Positions 51,441 to 60,006 of a stretch of DNA of 64,000 bases are shown here, piece by piece. The translations under genes were made by a program, and so were the position numbers. Each line of letters opens with the position of its first letter. Within the stretch, counting starts at the first letter, position 1. A model generated the notes under the pieces. The model searched no databases. It was not told where the DNA came from and worked only from the letters and a program-made list of their open reading frames with translations. The DNA comes from JAKAWQ01 sp963745975 (lineage in GTDB: Bacteria; Pseudomonadota; Alphaproteobacteria; Acetobacterales; Acetobacteraceae): NCBI GenBank assembly GCA_963745975.1, contig CAVUZJ010000013.1, positions 88,430-152,429 on the forward strand, written 5' to 3'.

Positions 51441-53099
51441 ATGGCACTCCGCGAGCAGCTCAACGCCAGCGTGGCCAACCTCGGACTGGCGGTGCTCGGC
51501 CTCTCAGCTTTCATTTGCGTCGGCGCCGCAAGCGCGCTGGCGCAGTCCACGCCGAACCCGTCGGACTTCCTCAACGCCGCCAGCGATCCCGCCAACTGGA
51601 TCCTTCCGGCGAAGAGCTATTCCGGCAATCACTACACCCCGGCAACCCAGATCACGCCTGCGAACGTCGCCGGGCTGCATCTCGCCTGGAAGACGACGCT
51701 GGACGACACGGGCCCGATGGAGAACTCGCCGATCGTCTATAATGGTACAATGTACGTCACTACGGCGCACGACCACGTTTATGCCCTCGACGCCGCGACC
51801 GGCAAGGTGAAGTGGGAATTCACCTACAGTCCGCACGTTATTGCCTTCGCGGCGAACCGCGGCATCGGGCTGGTCGACGGCAACGTCTATCTCGGCACGC
51901 TCGACGGCCACCTGATCGCGCTCAACGCCGCCACCGGGCAGAAGGTGTGGGACAAGGTGACGGTCGCGGATACCGCCAACTCCTTCTACACGATGGCACC
52001 GGTTCCCTATCACGATCCGACCACCGGGCAGGAATGGCTCCTGATGGGCGTCTCGAACGGCGACTGGGGCGGCAACGGCGACATCACGGCGTACAATCCG
52101 CAGGACGGCAGCGCGATCTGGAGCTGGAACTCGATTCCCGGCCCGGGCGAGCCCAATCATGACAGCTGGGGCGGCGATTCCTGGAAGCGCGCCGGCGGCG
52201 CCCTGTGGACCGGCGTCACCATCGATCCCGCGACGCAGACGATGTACCTCAATGTCGGCAACCCAACGCCGGACTTCCTCGCGAGCGTGCGTCCGGGCGA
52301 CAATCTCTATACGGATTCGATGGTCGCGCTCGACATCTCGGGCGCCCAGCCGAAGCTCAAATGGTACCACCAGTTCATCCCGCACGACACGCATGACTGG
52401 GATCCGACGATGCAGCCGATCCTCTTCACCGGCAAGGTCGGCAACACCGAGGAGGAACTCGTCGCGACGGGCGACAAGGCCGGCAACTTCTGGCTCCTCG
52501 ATGCCGCCACCGGCGCTCTCGTGGACCACACCGCGGTTAGCTTCCAGAAGGGCCAAGATACGCAGCCGAGCCTCACGGGCGACTATGCCTGCCCCAACAC
52601 GCTGGGCGGCGTCGAGTACCAGGGCGGTGCCTATGATCCCGCCACCAACGCCGTTCTGCTGCCGAGCCAGAACGAGTGCGGCTTCTGGACCGCGACCAAG
52701 GACGCCGTCTATGTCGCCGGCCAGTTCTATCTCGGCGGCGCATTCCCGAAGCTGGTCGGGCCGAATACCGGCCAGATGAATTCGGTCGACGTCTCGACGG
52801 GCGTCTTCGACTGGCGCCATCATTTCGACCTGCCGAACTATGGTGGCGCGCTCGCCACCGCCTCGGGCCTGGTGTTCTCGGGCAATCTCGGCGGCACCGA
52901 GAATGCATTCGACACCCAGACCGGCAATATCCTGTGGAGCTATGATACGGGGGCCTATATCCAGGCGCCGAGCGAGGCCTACGAGGCAAATGGCCAGGAA
53001 TACATCGTCGTCGCCTCGGGCGCGGCCGGTAACGCGGCGATCCCCGAGCTGCCCGCCACCGGCCAGCAGGCGGTCGTCAGTGCCTTCACGCTGAAATAG
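51441..53099 (+). CDS. Second PQQ quinoprotein dehydrogenase, divergent type
   Basis: A 552-residue exported propeller. After the signal (VLGLSAFICVGAASALAQ) come DPANWILPAKSYSGNHYTPATQI, typical of quinoprotein alcohol dehydrogenases, and W-motif repeats such as YALDAATGKVKWEF. Catalytic Asp319 is followed by Asp321 in PHDTHDWDPT, aligning with the D-Y-D of XoxF. The vicinal cysteine pair is absent (AFAANRGIGLVDG at that place), and the chain is ~60 residues shorter than XoxF. Probably an alcohol dehydrogenase with another substrate; the D-x-D suggests, but does not prove, lanthanide use. Followed by its likely cytochrome. Confidence 0.85.
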   Translation: MALREQLNASVANLGLAVLGLSAFICVGAASALAQSTPNPSDFLNAASDPANWILPAKSYSGNHYTPATQITPANVAGLHLAWKTTLDDTGPMENSPIVYNGTMYVTTAHDHVYALDAATGKVKWEFTYSPHVIAFAANRGIGLVDGNVYLGTLDGHLIALNAATGQKVWDKVTVADTANSFYTMAPVPYHDPTTGQEWLLMGVSNGDWGGNGDITAYNPQDGSAIWSWNSIPGPGEPNHDSWGGDSWKRAGGALWTGVTIDPATQTMYLNVGNPTPDFLASVRPGDNLYTDSMVALDISGAQPKLKWYHQFIPHDTHDWDPTMQPILFTGKVGNTEEELVATGDKAGNFWLLDAATGALVDHTAVSFQKGQDTQPSLTGDYACPNTLGGVEYQGGAYDPATNAVLLPSQNECGFWTATKDAVYVAGQFYLGGAFPKLVGPNTGQMNSVDVSTGVFDWRHHFDLPNYGGALATASGLVFSGNLGGTENAFDTQTGNILWSYDTGAYIQAPSEAYEANGQEYIVVASGAAGNAAIPELPATGQQAVVSAFTLK

Positions 53100-53161
53100 G
53101 CCGCCCGCCGCGAAAGGCCGCGCCAGAGAATCACGCAAGAAAAGCAGGTAAGAAAGTCATA

Positions 53162-54451
53162 ATGCGATCAATCTCCTCGAACGGTTCGATTCCGGCCCGG
53201 GCAACCGGGCCGGACTTTTTTCTGCTCCTGGCGTGCCTGCTGGCGCTCTGCCTGCTCGCCGCCCTGGTCTTTCCCCCGCGGGCCCGCGCGGCAGGGGCGA
53301 GCGATCACCAGACGGCAGTCTCCGCGTTGTCCGATCTGCAGGCGGCAATCGCCGAGATCGTGAGTGCGGATCAGAGCAATTCCACCAACAAGAAATTCTA
53401 CTATCAATCCAGTCAACGTGCGATCAATGCGCTCGAAGGCGCGCGCGGCCCGGACTACGTGGCGGCGGCCGGCACCGCGGGCGACGCGGCTGGGACGCTC
53501 GGCCATCTCGATGCGCTGCTCGACCGCAAAGAGACGCCCGTCTGGGCAGCTCCACTCGACGGCGCCGAGGCGAATATCCGCGCCGCCGTCGCGTACCTGG
53601 CGGATACGCGGCATGCGCGCGACCTGATGGCCTACGACATCGCCGTTTCACGCGCGCTCGATTATCTGCTGGTTGCGCGGGGTGGCCCTACGGAGCTCGG
53701 CGTGTTCGGCGGGCTGAGCGGCGTGCTCGCCAATACCGTCCTGGGGGTACCTGACGGCGCGACGATCGCCGATGGATGCGCCGAACCATCGACGGCACCC
53801 TCCTACGGCGTCCATGACGGGTATGTCGCCTGGGTTGCGATGCCGGCAGGCGAGGGCACGCATGTCCTGGTGGAGAACGCCGGCGAGCAATCCATCGTCG
53901 TGCGCAACGGCATGATCATACTTCCGACCGCGGCCGCTTCCGCGGTCGCGCAGGAATGCAGCCGTCACGCCGAGATCCGGCCCGCATCGTCCGCTCAAAC
54001 GACGGCGACCGCCGCCCTGTCGCATCCCGCAAATCCCGACGCAGCCGGCGCGACAGCGGCGGTGCCCGCCCTCTACACGAGGGCGCAGGCGGAGGCAGGC
54101 GCGCACGTCTTCGCTACGCAATGCGTCCTGTGCCACGGCGCGAATCTACAGGGCACTGCGGCGCCGTCGGTGGCGGGGACCGACTTCCTTAACACCGCCC
54201 AGCACAATGGCTGGACGCTCGAGGTCATTCGCTACCTCGTCTTCAACGACATGCCGTTCAATGCCCCGGGCTCGCTCTCGCCCACCGAGTATGCCGACGT
54301 GCTGGCCTTCCTCCTCGCCTCGGACTGCTATCCGGCCGGGAGCACGCCTTTCCCGACGGCGGAGAATCCCGCCTTTGCCGGCGTCAAGCTCGGCCCCGTC
54401 CCGGGAGAGCACGGCGATGAGAACAAATTCGGCGTGTGCGGCGTGAGCTGA
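53162..54451 (+). CDS. Large c-type cytochrome with an unrecognised N-terminal domain
   Basis: A 429-residue exported protein. A hydrophobic N-terminal segment (FFLLLACLLALCLLAALVF) may be a signal or anchor. Residues ~45-290 form an Ala-rich helical domain followed by a beta-like part (VAWVAMPAGEGTHVLVENAGE) that I cannot assign. The C-terminal ~125 residues are a class I cytochrome with CVLCH in FATQCVLCHGANLQGTAAP and a likely axial Met in VFNDMPFNAPGSL. It lies 62 bp after the second quinoprotein and is its probable electron acceptor. Confidence 0.8.
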   Translation: MRSISSNGSIPARATGPDFFLLLACLLALCLLAALVFPPRARAAGASDHQTAVSALSDLQAAIAEIVSADQSNSTNKKFYYQSSQRAINALEGARGPDYVAAAGTAGDAAGTLGHLDALLDRKETPVWAAPLDGAEANIRAAVAYLADTRHARDLMAYDIAVSRALDYLLVARGGPTELGVFGGLSGVLANTVLGVPDGATIADGCAEPSTAPSYGVHDGYVAWVAMPAGEGTHVLVENAGEQSIVVRNGMIILPTAAASAVAQECSRHAEIRPASSAQTTATAALSHPANPDAAGATAAVPALYTRAQAEAGAHVFATQCVLCHGANLQGTAAPSVAGTDFLNTAQHNGWTLEVIRYLVFNDMPFNAPGSLSPTEYADVLAFLLASDCYPAGSTPFPTAENPAFAGVKLGPVPGEHGDENKFGVCGVS

Positions 54452-54497
54452 TCTTCGCGGGAAGCGGGACGGTCGGAAGCGGCGGGGGTGGTCGGGC

Positions 54498-54974
54498 CTA
54501 TTGATCTGCCGAGATTGCGCGGCCGAGGCGGGTAAGAGCGTCGCGGAGCTCGCCCTCGGGCAGGCCGGCGAGACGCGCCGCGAGTGCGGCTTCGGTCGCC
54601 GGGCGCGGCGGCTTGGGCGGCGGGGCGGACGGCGGCGGAGAAGCCGGAACCTGGTGGAAGCGGAGCCGGCTGACGAGCGGTCGGCCGACATGGGCATTGA
54701 TGCGCTCGATGAGCTTCGGCGCCAGATGCTGCAACTCGAGCGCGACGGGGCCGGCGCAGGCGAGCGAGAGCGTGCCGGAGGCGCAGCGCTCGGGCGTCGT
54801 GACGGCGGCGAGCGCGGGGCCGACGATCGCGTCCCAATCCATCAGAAGGCGTGCTGCCATGGGCGAGCGGCGGCGGAACGCGGTGCGCGTCACGGCGGGA
54901 AGCAGCGCGGCGAGCGGGCGCGAGCCATAAGGGTGGCGCTCCGCCGCCTTGTCCGGTTTCTGCCCTGCCGCCAT
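54498..54974 (-). CDS. DUF721 (DciA-like) protein
   Basis: About 158 residues. The DUF721 core reads RPLAALLPAVTRTAFRRR, LLMDWDAIVGPALAAVT, GTLSLACAGPVALELQHLAPKLIERIN. A Pro/Ala-rich linker and short C-terminal helix follow. DUF721 includes the DnaB-helicase operator DciA. ATG 54974 is used because ATG 54986 would overlap the divergent mutY start. In related genomes it usually precedes dsbA and smc; here 25 kb separate them. Confidence 0.85.
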   Translation of the reverse strand: MAAGQKPDKAAERHPYGSRPLAALLPAVTRTAFRRRSPMAARLLMDWDAIVGPALAAVTTPERCASGTLSLACAGPVALELQHLAPKLIERINAHVGRPLVSRLRFHQVPASPPPSAPPPKPPRPATEAALAARLAGLPEGELRDALTRLGRAISADQ

Positions 54975-54984
54975 ACCGGCTCCC

Positions 54985-56043
54985 ATGCCTGGAAACGCCT
55001 CCGATGCGCGCGCGCTGCTCCGCTGGTACGACCGGCACCGGCGGGAGCTTCCCTGGCGCGCGCCGCCCGGAGCGACCCAAGATCCCTACCGCGTGTGGCT
55101 GAGCGAGGTGATGCTGCAGCAGACGACGGCCGTGGCGGTGGTACCCTATTTCGAGCGCTTCATCGAGCGTTTCCCGACCCTCGGCGCGTTGGCTGCCGCG
55201 CTGGAGACCGACGTGCTCGCGGCATGGGCGGGGCTTGGATACTACTCGCGCGCGCGAAACCTGCATCGCACGGCCCGCGCGGTCGCGGAACGGGGGTTGC
55301 CGAGGGAGCCGGCGGCGCTGGCCGCGCTGCCGGGGATCGGGGCGTACACGGCGGCCGCGGTCGCGGCGATCGCCTTCGGAGCGCCGATGGTGCCGGTGGA
55401 CGGGAACGTCATCCGCGTGCTGGCCCGGCGGCATGCCGTGACGGAGCCCTTGCCGGGCGCGATGGGAGCGATCCGCGCGGCGGCGGACGCGCTCGCGGCG
55501 GAGCCGGCGGTGCGGCGCCGGGCAGGGGATTTTGCGCAGGCGCTGTTCGATCTCGGGGCGGGGATCTGCACGCCTACTGCGCCCGCCTGCCTGCTCTGCC
55601 CATGGGAGCGAAGCTGTGCGGCGAACGCCGCCGGGATCGCCGAGAGCCTGCCGCGCAAGCCGCCGAAGCGGGCGCGGCCGCATCGCTACGGCGCGCATTT
55701 CTGGCTGGTCGATGACGCGGGGCGGGTGCTGCTGCGCCGGCGGCCGGCGGCGGGGCTGCTGGGCGGGATGACCGAGCTGCCGGGCACGCTGTGGCGCGAG
55801 GAGCCGTGGCGGGAGACGGAGGCGCTGGCGGCGGCGCCGATGCGCGCTTCCTGGCGCAAGCTTGGGGAAGTGCAGCACGGGTTCACCCATTTTACGCTCT
55901 CGCTCGAGGTGTTTGCCGCGAGCGTGGCGAGCATCCGGGCCGAGGGATTCCTCCGGCCCGCGGAGGGGCTGGCGGATGAGGCGCTGCCGTCGGTGATGCG
56001 CAAATGCGTCGGCCTCGCCCGCGCTGCTATCCTCCCGCCATGA
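54985..56043 (+). CDS. mutY: A/G-specific adenine glycosylase MutY
   Basis: About 352 residues. The helix-hairpin-helix and catalytic region is LPGIGAYTAAAVAAIAFG with Asp in PVDGNVIRVLARR, and LQQTTAVAVVPYFERF contacts DNA. The 4Fe-4S loop is ICTPTAPACLLCPWERSC (C-x6-C-x2-C-x5-C). A C-terminal NUDIX-like domain (VLLRRRPAAGLLGGMTELPG) recognises 8-oxoG. It removes A opposite 8-oxoguanine. Its stop overlaps the nnr start (ATGA). Confidence 0.95.
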   Translation: MPGNASDARALLRWYDRHRRELPWRAPPGATQDPYRVWLSEVMLQQTTAVAVVPYFERFIERFPTLGALAAALETDVLAAWAGLGYYSRARNLHRTARAVAERGLPREPAALAALPGIGAYTAAAVAAIAFGAPMVPVDGNVIRVLARRHAVTEPLPGAMGAIRAAADALAAEPAVRRRAGDFAQALFDLGAGICTPTAPACLLCPWERSCAANAAGIAESLPRKPPKRARPHRYGAHFWLVDDAGRVLLRRRPAAGLLGGMTELPGTLWREEPWRETEALAAAPMRASWRKLGEVQHGFTHFTLSLEVFAASVASIRAEGFLRPAEGLADEALPSVMRKCVGLARAAILPP

Positions 56044-57488
56044 GAGAAAAGCCGCCCGAGCTTCTGACCCCCGCCGAGATGGGCAAGGCCGACGAGGCGA
56101 CGATCGCGAGCGGGATTCCAGGCATCGCGCTCATGGAGAACGCAGGGCGGGCGGTTGCGCGGGCGGTCGCGCGGCGTTTCACGCCTTGCCGGACGCTCGT
56201 GCTGTGCGGGCCGGGAAACAATGGCGGGGACGGGTATGTCACCGCGCGGCGTCTCGGCGAGATGGGCTGGCCGGTCGCGGTGGCGGCCCTTGCTGCACCT
56301 CGGGAGGGTGGGGACGCGGCGCTGGCGGCGGCGCGCTGGCGCGGGCCGCGCGCCGAATTCTCGGCAGGGGCGGCCGGGCGGGCGGAGCTGGTCATCGACG
56401 CCGTGTTCGGCGCCGGGCTCTCGCGCCCCGTGGAGGGGCGGGCGGCCGATGCGCTCAGTGCCGCGCGGCTGGTCGCGGCGGTGGACGTGCCGAGCGGGGT
56501 CGAGGGCGCGAGCGGGGCGGTGCTGGGCTTCGCGCCTTGGGCCGCGCTCACGGTGACGTTCTTCCGGCGCAAGCCCGGGCATCTGCTGCTTCCGGGCCGG
56601 GTGCGATGCGGAGCGCTGATCCTGGCCGGGATCGGGACGCCGGAGTGCGTGCTGGAGACGGTGCGGCCGCGCACTTTCGCCAATGGGCCAGTGCTCTGGC
56701 TTCTGCCGGCGCCGGGGGTGGAATCGCATAAATGGAGCCGCGGCAGCGTCACCGTGCTGGGCGGGGCGGCGATGACCGGGGCGGCGCGCCTCGCGGCCGC
56801 CGGCGTGCGCCGGGCAGGCGCGGGGCTGGTGACGATCGCCGCACCGGAGGCGAGTGCGGCGATCTATCGGGCGGGCGCGGCAGGCGTGATCGTGAGCGAG
56901 GCGCCGCTCGCCGAGCTTCTGCGCGACGCGCGGCGCGAGGTGTTCGTGTGCGGGCCCGGGCTCGGGGTCGAGGCGGCGCGGGCGGCGCTGCCCGTGCTGC
57001 TCGGCGCGGGGCGGGTGGTGGTTGCGGATGCGGATGCGCTGACAGCCTTCGCGGGCGCGCCGGAGGGGCTCAAGGGTGTCGCGGTGATGACGCCGCATGC
57101 GGGCGAGTTCGCGCGCCTCTTCGGGGAAGCGGGGCCGGACCGGCTGGCGGCGGCGCGGGCGGCGGCGGCACGCACGGGCGCGGTGGTGGTGCTGAAGGGC
57201 GCGGATACGGTGATCGCGGCACCGGACGGGTGGGCGGCGATCAATGCTTCGGCGCCGCCGGATCTGGCGAGCGCGGGCACCGGCGATGTGCTGGCAGGCG
57301 TGATCGCGGGGCTGCTCGCGCAGGGGCTGGCGGCCAAGGAGGCGGCTTCGGCGGGGGTCTATCTGCACGGCGCGGCGGCGGCGGTGGTGGGGCCGGGGCT
57401 GATCGCGGAGGATTTGCCGGAGGCGATCCCGCGGGCGATGAGAGAAGCGAGGGAGGAGGGCGAGGAATGGCGGAGATCGGCTTCATAG
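56040..57488 (+). CDS. nnr: Bifunctional NAD(P)HX epimerase/dehydratase
   Basis: A 482-residue two-domain protein. The N-terminal YjeF epimerase domain has LMENAGRAVARAVA and VLCGPGNNGGDGYVTARRL. The C-terminal ADP-dependent dehydratase domain (from ~240) has KWSRGSVTVLGGAAMTGAARL, VADADALTAFAG, MTPHAGEFARL, VVLKGADTVIAAPDG and the catalytic SAGTGDVLAGVIAGLLAQG. It repairs hydrated NAD(P)H. The next gene overlaps its 3' end by 22 nt. Confidence 0.94.
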   Translation: MREKPPELLTPAEMGKADEATIASGIPGIALMENAGRAVARAVARRFTPCRTLVLCGPGNNGGDGYVTARRLGEMGWPVAVAALAAPREGGDAALAAARWRGPRAEFSAGAAGRAELVIDAVFGAGLSRPVEGRAADALSAARLVAAVDVPSGVEGASGAVLGFAPWAALTVTFFRRKPGHLLLPGRVRCGALILAGIGTPECVLETVRPRTFANGPVLWLLPAPGVESHKWSRGSVTVLGGAAMTGAARLAAAGVRRAGAGLVTIAAPEASAAIYRAGAAGVIVSEAPLAELLRDARREVFVCGPGLGVEAARAALPVLLGAGRVVVADADALTAFAGAPEGLKGVAVMTPHAGEFARLFGEAGPDRLAAARAAAARTGAVVVLKGADTVIAAPDGWAAINASAPPDLASAGTGDVLAGVIAGLLAQGLAAKEAASAGVYLHGAAAAVVGPGLIAEDLPEAIPRAMREAREEGEEWRRSAS

Positions 57489-58345
57489 GGCTCGGCAACA
57501 TGGGCGGGCCGATGGCGGCGAATTTGCGCGCGGCGGGGCATGCGGTGAGGGGATTCGACGTCGTTTCGGGGGCCTGCGCGGCGGCCGAGGCGAGCGGAAT
57601 CCGCATCGCGAGCGATGTTGCGGCGGCAATGGCGGGGGCGGAGATCGTCATCACCATGCTGCCGGCGGGAGCAGACGTTCTTGGGGTTTTTCGCGGAGCA
57701 CCTGGGGGTGTGCTATGGATCGACTGCTCGACGATCGACGTCGCGAGCGCGCGGGAATTGGAACATTCGGCCCGTGCCACGCGCGCGCGCGCGGTGGATG
57801 CTCCCGTTTCGGGCGGGGTCGGAGGCGCGCGGGCGGGGACGCTCACCTTCATGGTGGGGGGCGAGGCGGAGGCTTTCGACCAGGCCCGCCCGGTGCTCGC
57901 CGCGATGGGCAAGCGGATCGTCCATTGCGGCGGGCCGGGGGCGGGGCAGGCGGCGAAGCTCTGCAACAACCTCATCCTCGGGATCTCGATGATCGGCGTC
58001 GCCGAGGCGTTCGTGCTCGCCGAGCGGCTCGGGCTGGCGGCGGAGCCGCTCTTCGAGGTTGTCTCGTCCTCGTCGGGGCAGTGCTGGTCGGTGACGAACT
58101 ATTGCCCGGTGCCGGGCCTGGTGCCGGCGAGCCCGGCCAATCACGGGTTCAAGCCGGGATTCGCGACCAAGCTGATGCTGAAGGACCTCCGGCTCGCGGC
58201 GGGGGCGGCGGCGGAGGCGGGGGCGGCGAGCCGGCTCGGCGCCGAGGCGGTCGCGCTGTTCGGCCAGTTCGCGGATGCCGGGCACGGAGACGAGGATTTT
58301 TCCGCGATCATCAATTTCGTGCGGGCGCTGGCGAGCGGCGGATGA
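57467..58345 (+). CDS. 3-hydroxyisobutyrate dehydrogenase family protein
   Basis: About 292 residues. NAD site GFIGLGNMGGPMAANL, substrate loop DAPVSGGVGGARAGTLTFMVGG, catalytic Lys in GAGQAAKLCNNLILG and the C-terminal LMLKDLRLA with DFSAIINF. It matches the 3-hydroxyisobutyrate dehydrogenase group, an enzyme of valine breakdown, although tartronate-semialdehyde reductase relatives exist. ATG 57467 follows GGAGGGCGAGGA. Confidence 0.88.
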   Translation: MAEIGFIGLGNMGGPMAANLRAAGHAVRGFDVVSGACAAAEASGIRIASDVAAAMAGAEIVITMLPAGADVLGVFRGAPGGVLWIDCSTIDVASARELEHSARATRARAVDAPVSGGVGGARAGTLTFMVGGEAEAFDQARPVLAAMGKRIVHCGGPGAGQAAKLCNNLILGISMIGVAEAFVLAERLGLAAEPLFEVVSSSSGQCWSVTNYCPVPGLVPASPANHGFKPGFATKLMLKDLRLAAGAAAEAGAASRLGAEAVALFGQFADAGHGDEDFSAIINFVRALASGG

Positions 58346-58416
58346 AATGTCGCGCAATGACCCGTGAGCGGCGGGCGGCGATGGGCTAGGATGCCGTCTT
58401 CCGAGGAAGGCAAACC

Positions 58417-59838
58417 ATGGCGAAGCAGAGCCTGATGAACGAGCCGGCGGCGCCGGCCGGCCTGTTCGACTGGGCGAGACGGCGGCTGGCGAGCGTCTGG
58501 CGCGATATCGCCGCGAGCCCGCTCGACGAGGCCGAGCGGCCGATCGCGGCGCAGATGCGCGCCTGCCTCGACGGGCGGGGCGGCGAAGTCAGCGCGCGCA
58601 ACCGCGCGGCACGGCTGGCGCGCGCTTACCTCATGCTCGATGCGAAGGGGCAGAGGGAGTTCCTCGAGACGCTGGCCGGGTTCGATTCCGATCCCGACGC
58701 GGTCGCGGCGGCGTACCGCGCGCTGGAGGCGGCGACCGACCCGGCCGAGCGCGCGGGGGCGACGGCAACGCTTCGCCGCGTGCTCGAGGCGCCGAGGCTG
58801 AAGCTGCTGCGGCAGTTCACCTCGATCCCGAACGGGGTGAAGTTCCTGGTCGATCTCAGGGCGACGCTCAAGCAATCGAACGACGGGTCGCATTTGCTTG
58901 CCGCACTCGAATCCGATCTGCACGGGTTGCTCGCGAGCTGGTTCGATGTGGGGTTCCTCGAGCTTCGCCGCATCGACTGGTCGAGCCCGGCCTCGCTGCT
59001 CGAGCGGCTGGTCGGCTACGAGGCGGTGCACTCGATCCGCTCCTGGCGCGATCTCAAGAACCGGCTCGATTCGGACCGCCGCTGCTACGCCTTCTTCCAT
59101 CCGCGCATGCCCGACGAGCCGCTGATCTTCGTCGAGGTCGCGCTGGTGCAGGGGCTCGCGGAATCGGTGCAGAGGCTGCTCGACGAGAAGGCGCCGCTGC
59201 TCGATCCGCAGACGGCGGACACGGCGATCTTCTACTCGATCAGCAACTGCCAGCGCGGGCTTGCGGGGATCAGCTTCGGCAACTTCCTCATCAAGCGCGT
59301 GGTCGATGAGCTGACGCACGAGTTCCGCACCCTGCGCACGTTCGCCACCCTTTCGCCGGTGCCGGGATTCCGCCGCTGGCTCGACGAGCTGCTCGCCGGC
59401 GACACGGCGGCGCTCTTCTCGACCGAGGAGGCGGCGAGCCTGCGCACGGCCGCACCCGCGGACCGGCCGGCGGCGGAGACCGGGGGCGCGGCGCTCGCAG
59501 CGATTCTCGCGCGGCGCTCCTGGTGGCGCGATGGGGCGATGCTACGGGCGGCGGAGCCGGTGCTGCGGCGGCTTTGCGCGCGCTACCTGCTGGTCGAGGG
59601 CAACGGGACGCGGGCGCTCGATCCGGTTGCCCACTTCCATCTCTCGAACGGGGCGCGGCTGGAGCGGATCAACATGCTGGCCGACGTCTCCGAGCGCGGG
59701 GTGAAGGAGGGGGCGACGCTGATGGTGAACTATCTTTACGATCCCGAGAAGATCGAGGAGTGGCACGAGGATTATGTGGGCGGCGGCAAGCGCAACGCTT
59801 CGACTTCCGTGCGCAAGCTGCTCCGCGGCTGGGCGTGA
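58417..59838 (+). CDS. mcd: Malonyl-CoA decarboxylase
   Basis: A 473-residue MCD. The N-terminal helical domain includes LLRQFTSIPNGVKFLVDLR, and the GNAT-fold catalytic domain has IFVEVALVQGLAESVQ, FYSISNCQRGLAGISFGNFL and VAHFHLSNGARLERIN with the catalytic His/Ser region. The C-terminus MVNYLYDPEKIEEWHEDYV is typical. It converts malonyl-CoA to acetyl-CoA and CO2. Its stop codon coincides with the first base of the MITE-like element. Confidence 0.94.
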   Translation: MAKQSLMNEPAAPAGLFDWARRRLASVWRDIAASPLDEAERPIAAQMRACLDGRGGEVSARNRAARLARAYLMLDAKGQREFLETLAGFDSDPDAVAAAYRALEAATDPAERAGATATLRRVLEAPRLKLLRQFTSIPNGVKFLVDLRATLKQSNDGSHLLAALESDLHGLLASWFDVGFLELRRIDWSSPASLLERLVGYEAVHSIRSWRDLKNRLDSDRRCYAFFHPRMPDEPLIFVEVALVQGLAESVQRLLDEKAPLLDPQTADTAIFYSISNCQRGLAGISFGNFLIKRVVDELTHEFRTLRTFATLSPVPGFRRWLDELLAGDTAALFSTEEAASLRTAAPADRPAAETGGAALAAILARRSWWRDGAMLRAAEPVLRRLCARYLLVEGNGTRALDPVAHFHLSNGARLERINMLADVSERGVKEGATLMVNYLYDPEKIEEWHEDYVGGGKRNASTSVRKLLRGWA

Positions 59839-60000
59839 GAGACCTTTTGGAAATGCTACTGCGGTGGTCGTCCGACGTGTCTTTCTGCGCTTCCGGTGCT
59901 CACGGCCCTTTAAGGCCGCTCCGCCCCGGTTCTCGAAAGCCGCGCCGGCCGGCGCCTGCGGCGCCTCCGACTCACCACAGCGCATTTGCAAAAGGTCTCT
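59838..60000. mobile_element. MITE-like element with 19-bp terminal inverted repeats
   Basis: The left end AGAGACCTTTTGGAAATGC (59838-59856) and the right end GCATTTGCAAAAGGTCTCT (59982-60000) are inverted repeats with one mismatch; weaker pairing (CTGCGGTGG / CACCACAG) extends the arms inward. The 163-bp element has no own gene and fills the gap between mcd and the next gene. A clear target-site duplication is not visible. It may now contribute the leader of the downstream gene. Confidence 0.6.
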
Positions 60001-60006
60001 AAGGCG

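Larger units (their letters stand above)
29482..54497. other. Candidate 25-kb methylotrophy island splitting dsbA-smc from DUF721-mutY
   Basis: dsbA-smc (minus) ends at the left boundary, and DUF721 (minus) with divergent mutY begins at the right. In many alphaproteobacteria these genes form one neighbourhood (mutY, DUF721, dsbA, smc; established by comparative knowledge, not shown here). Everything between them serves PQQ, methanol/formaldehyde oxidation, a possible metal uptake system and related electron transport. I found no integrase, tRNA or clear flanking direct repeat, so the insertion mechanism is unknown. Ordinary rearrangement is the alternative. Confidence 0.55.

Noticed and set aside
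29482..54497. Flanking direct repeats as attachment sites of the methylotrophy block
   Set aside because: Only a 6-bp GGGCCT match is shared by the two edges, which is not significant.
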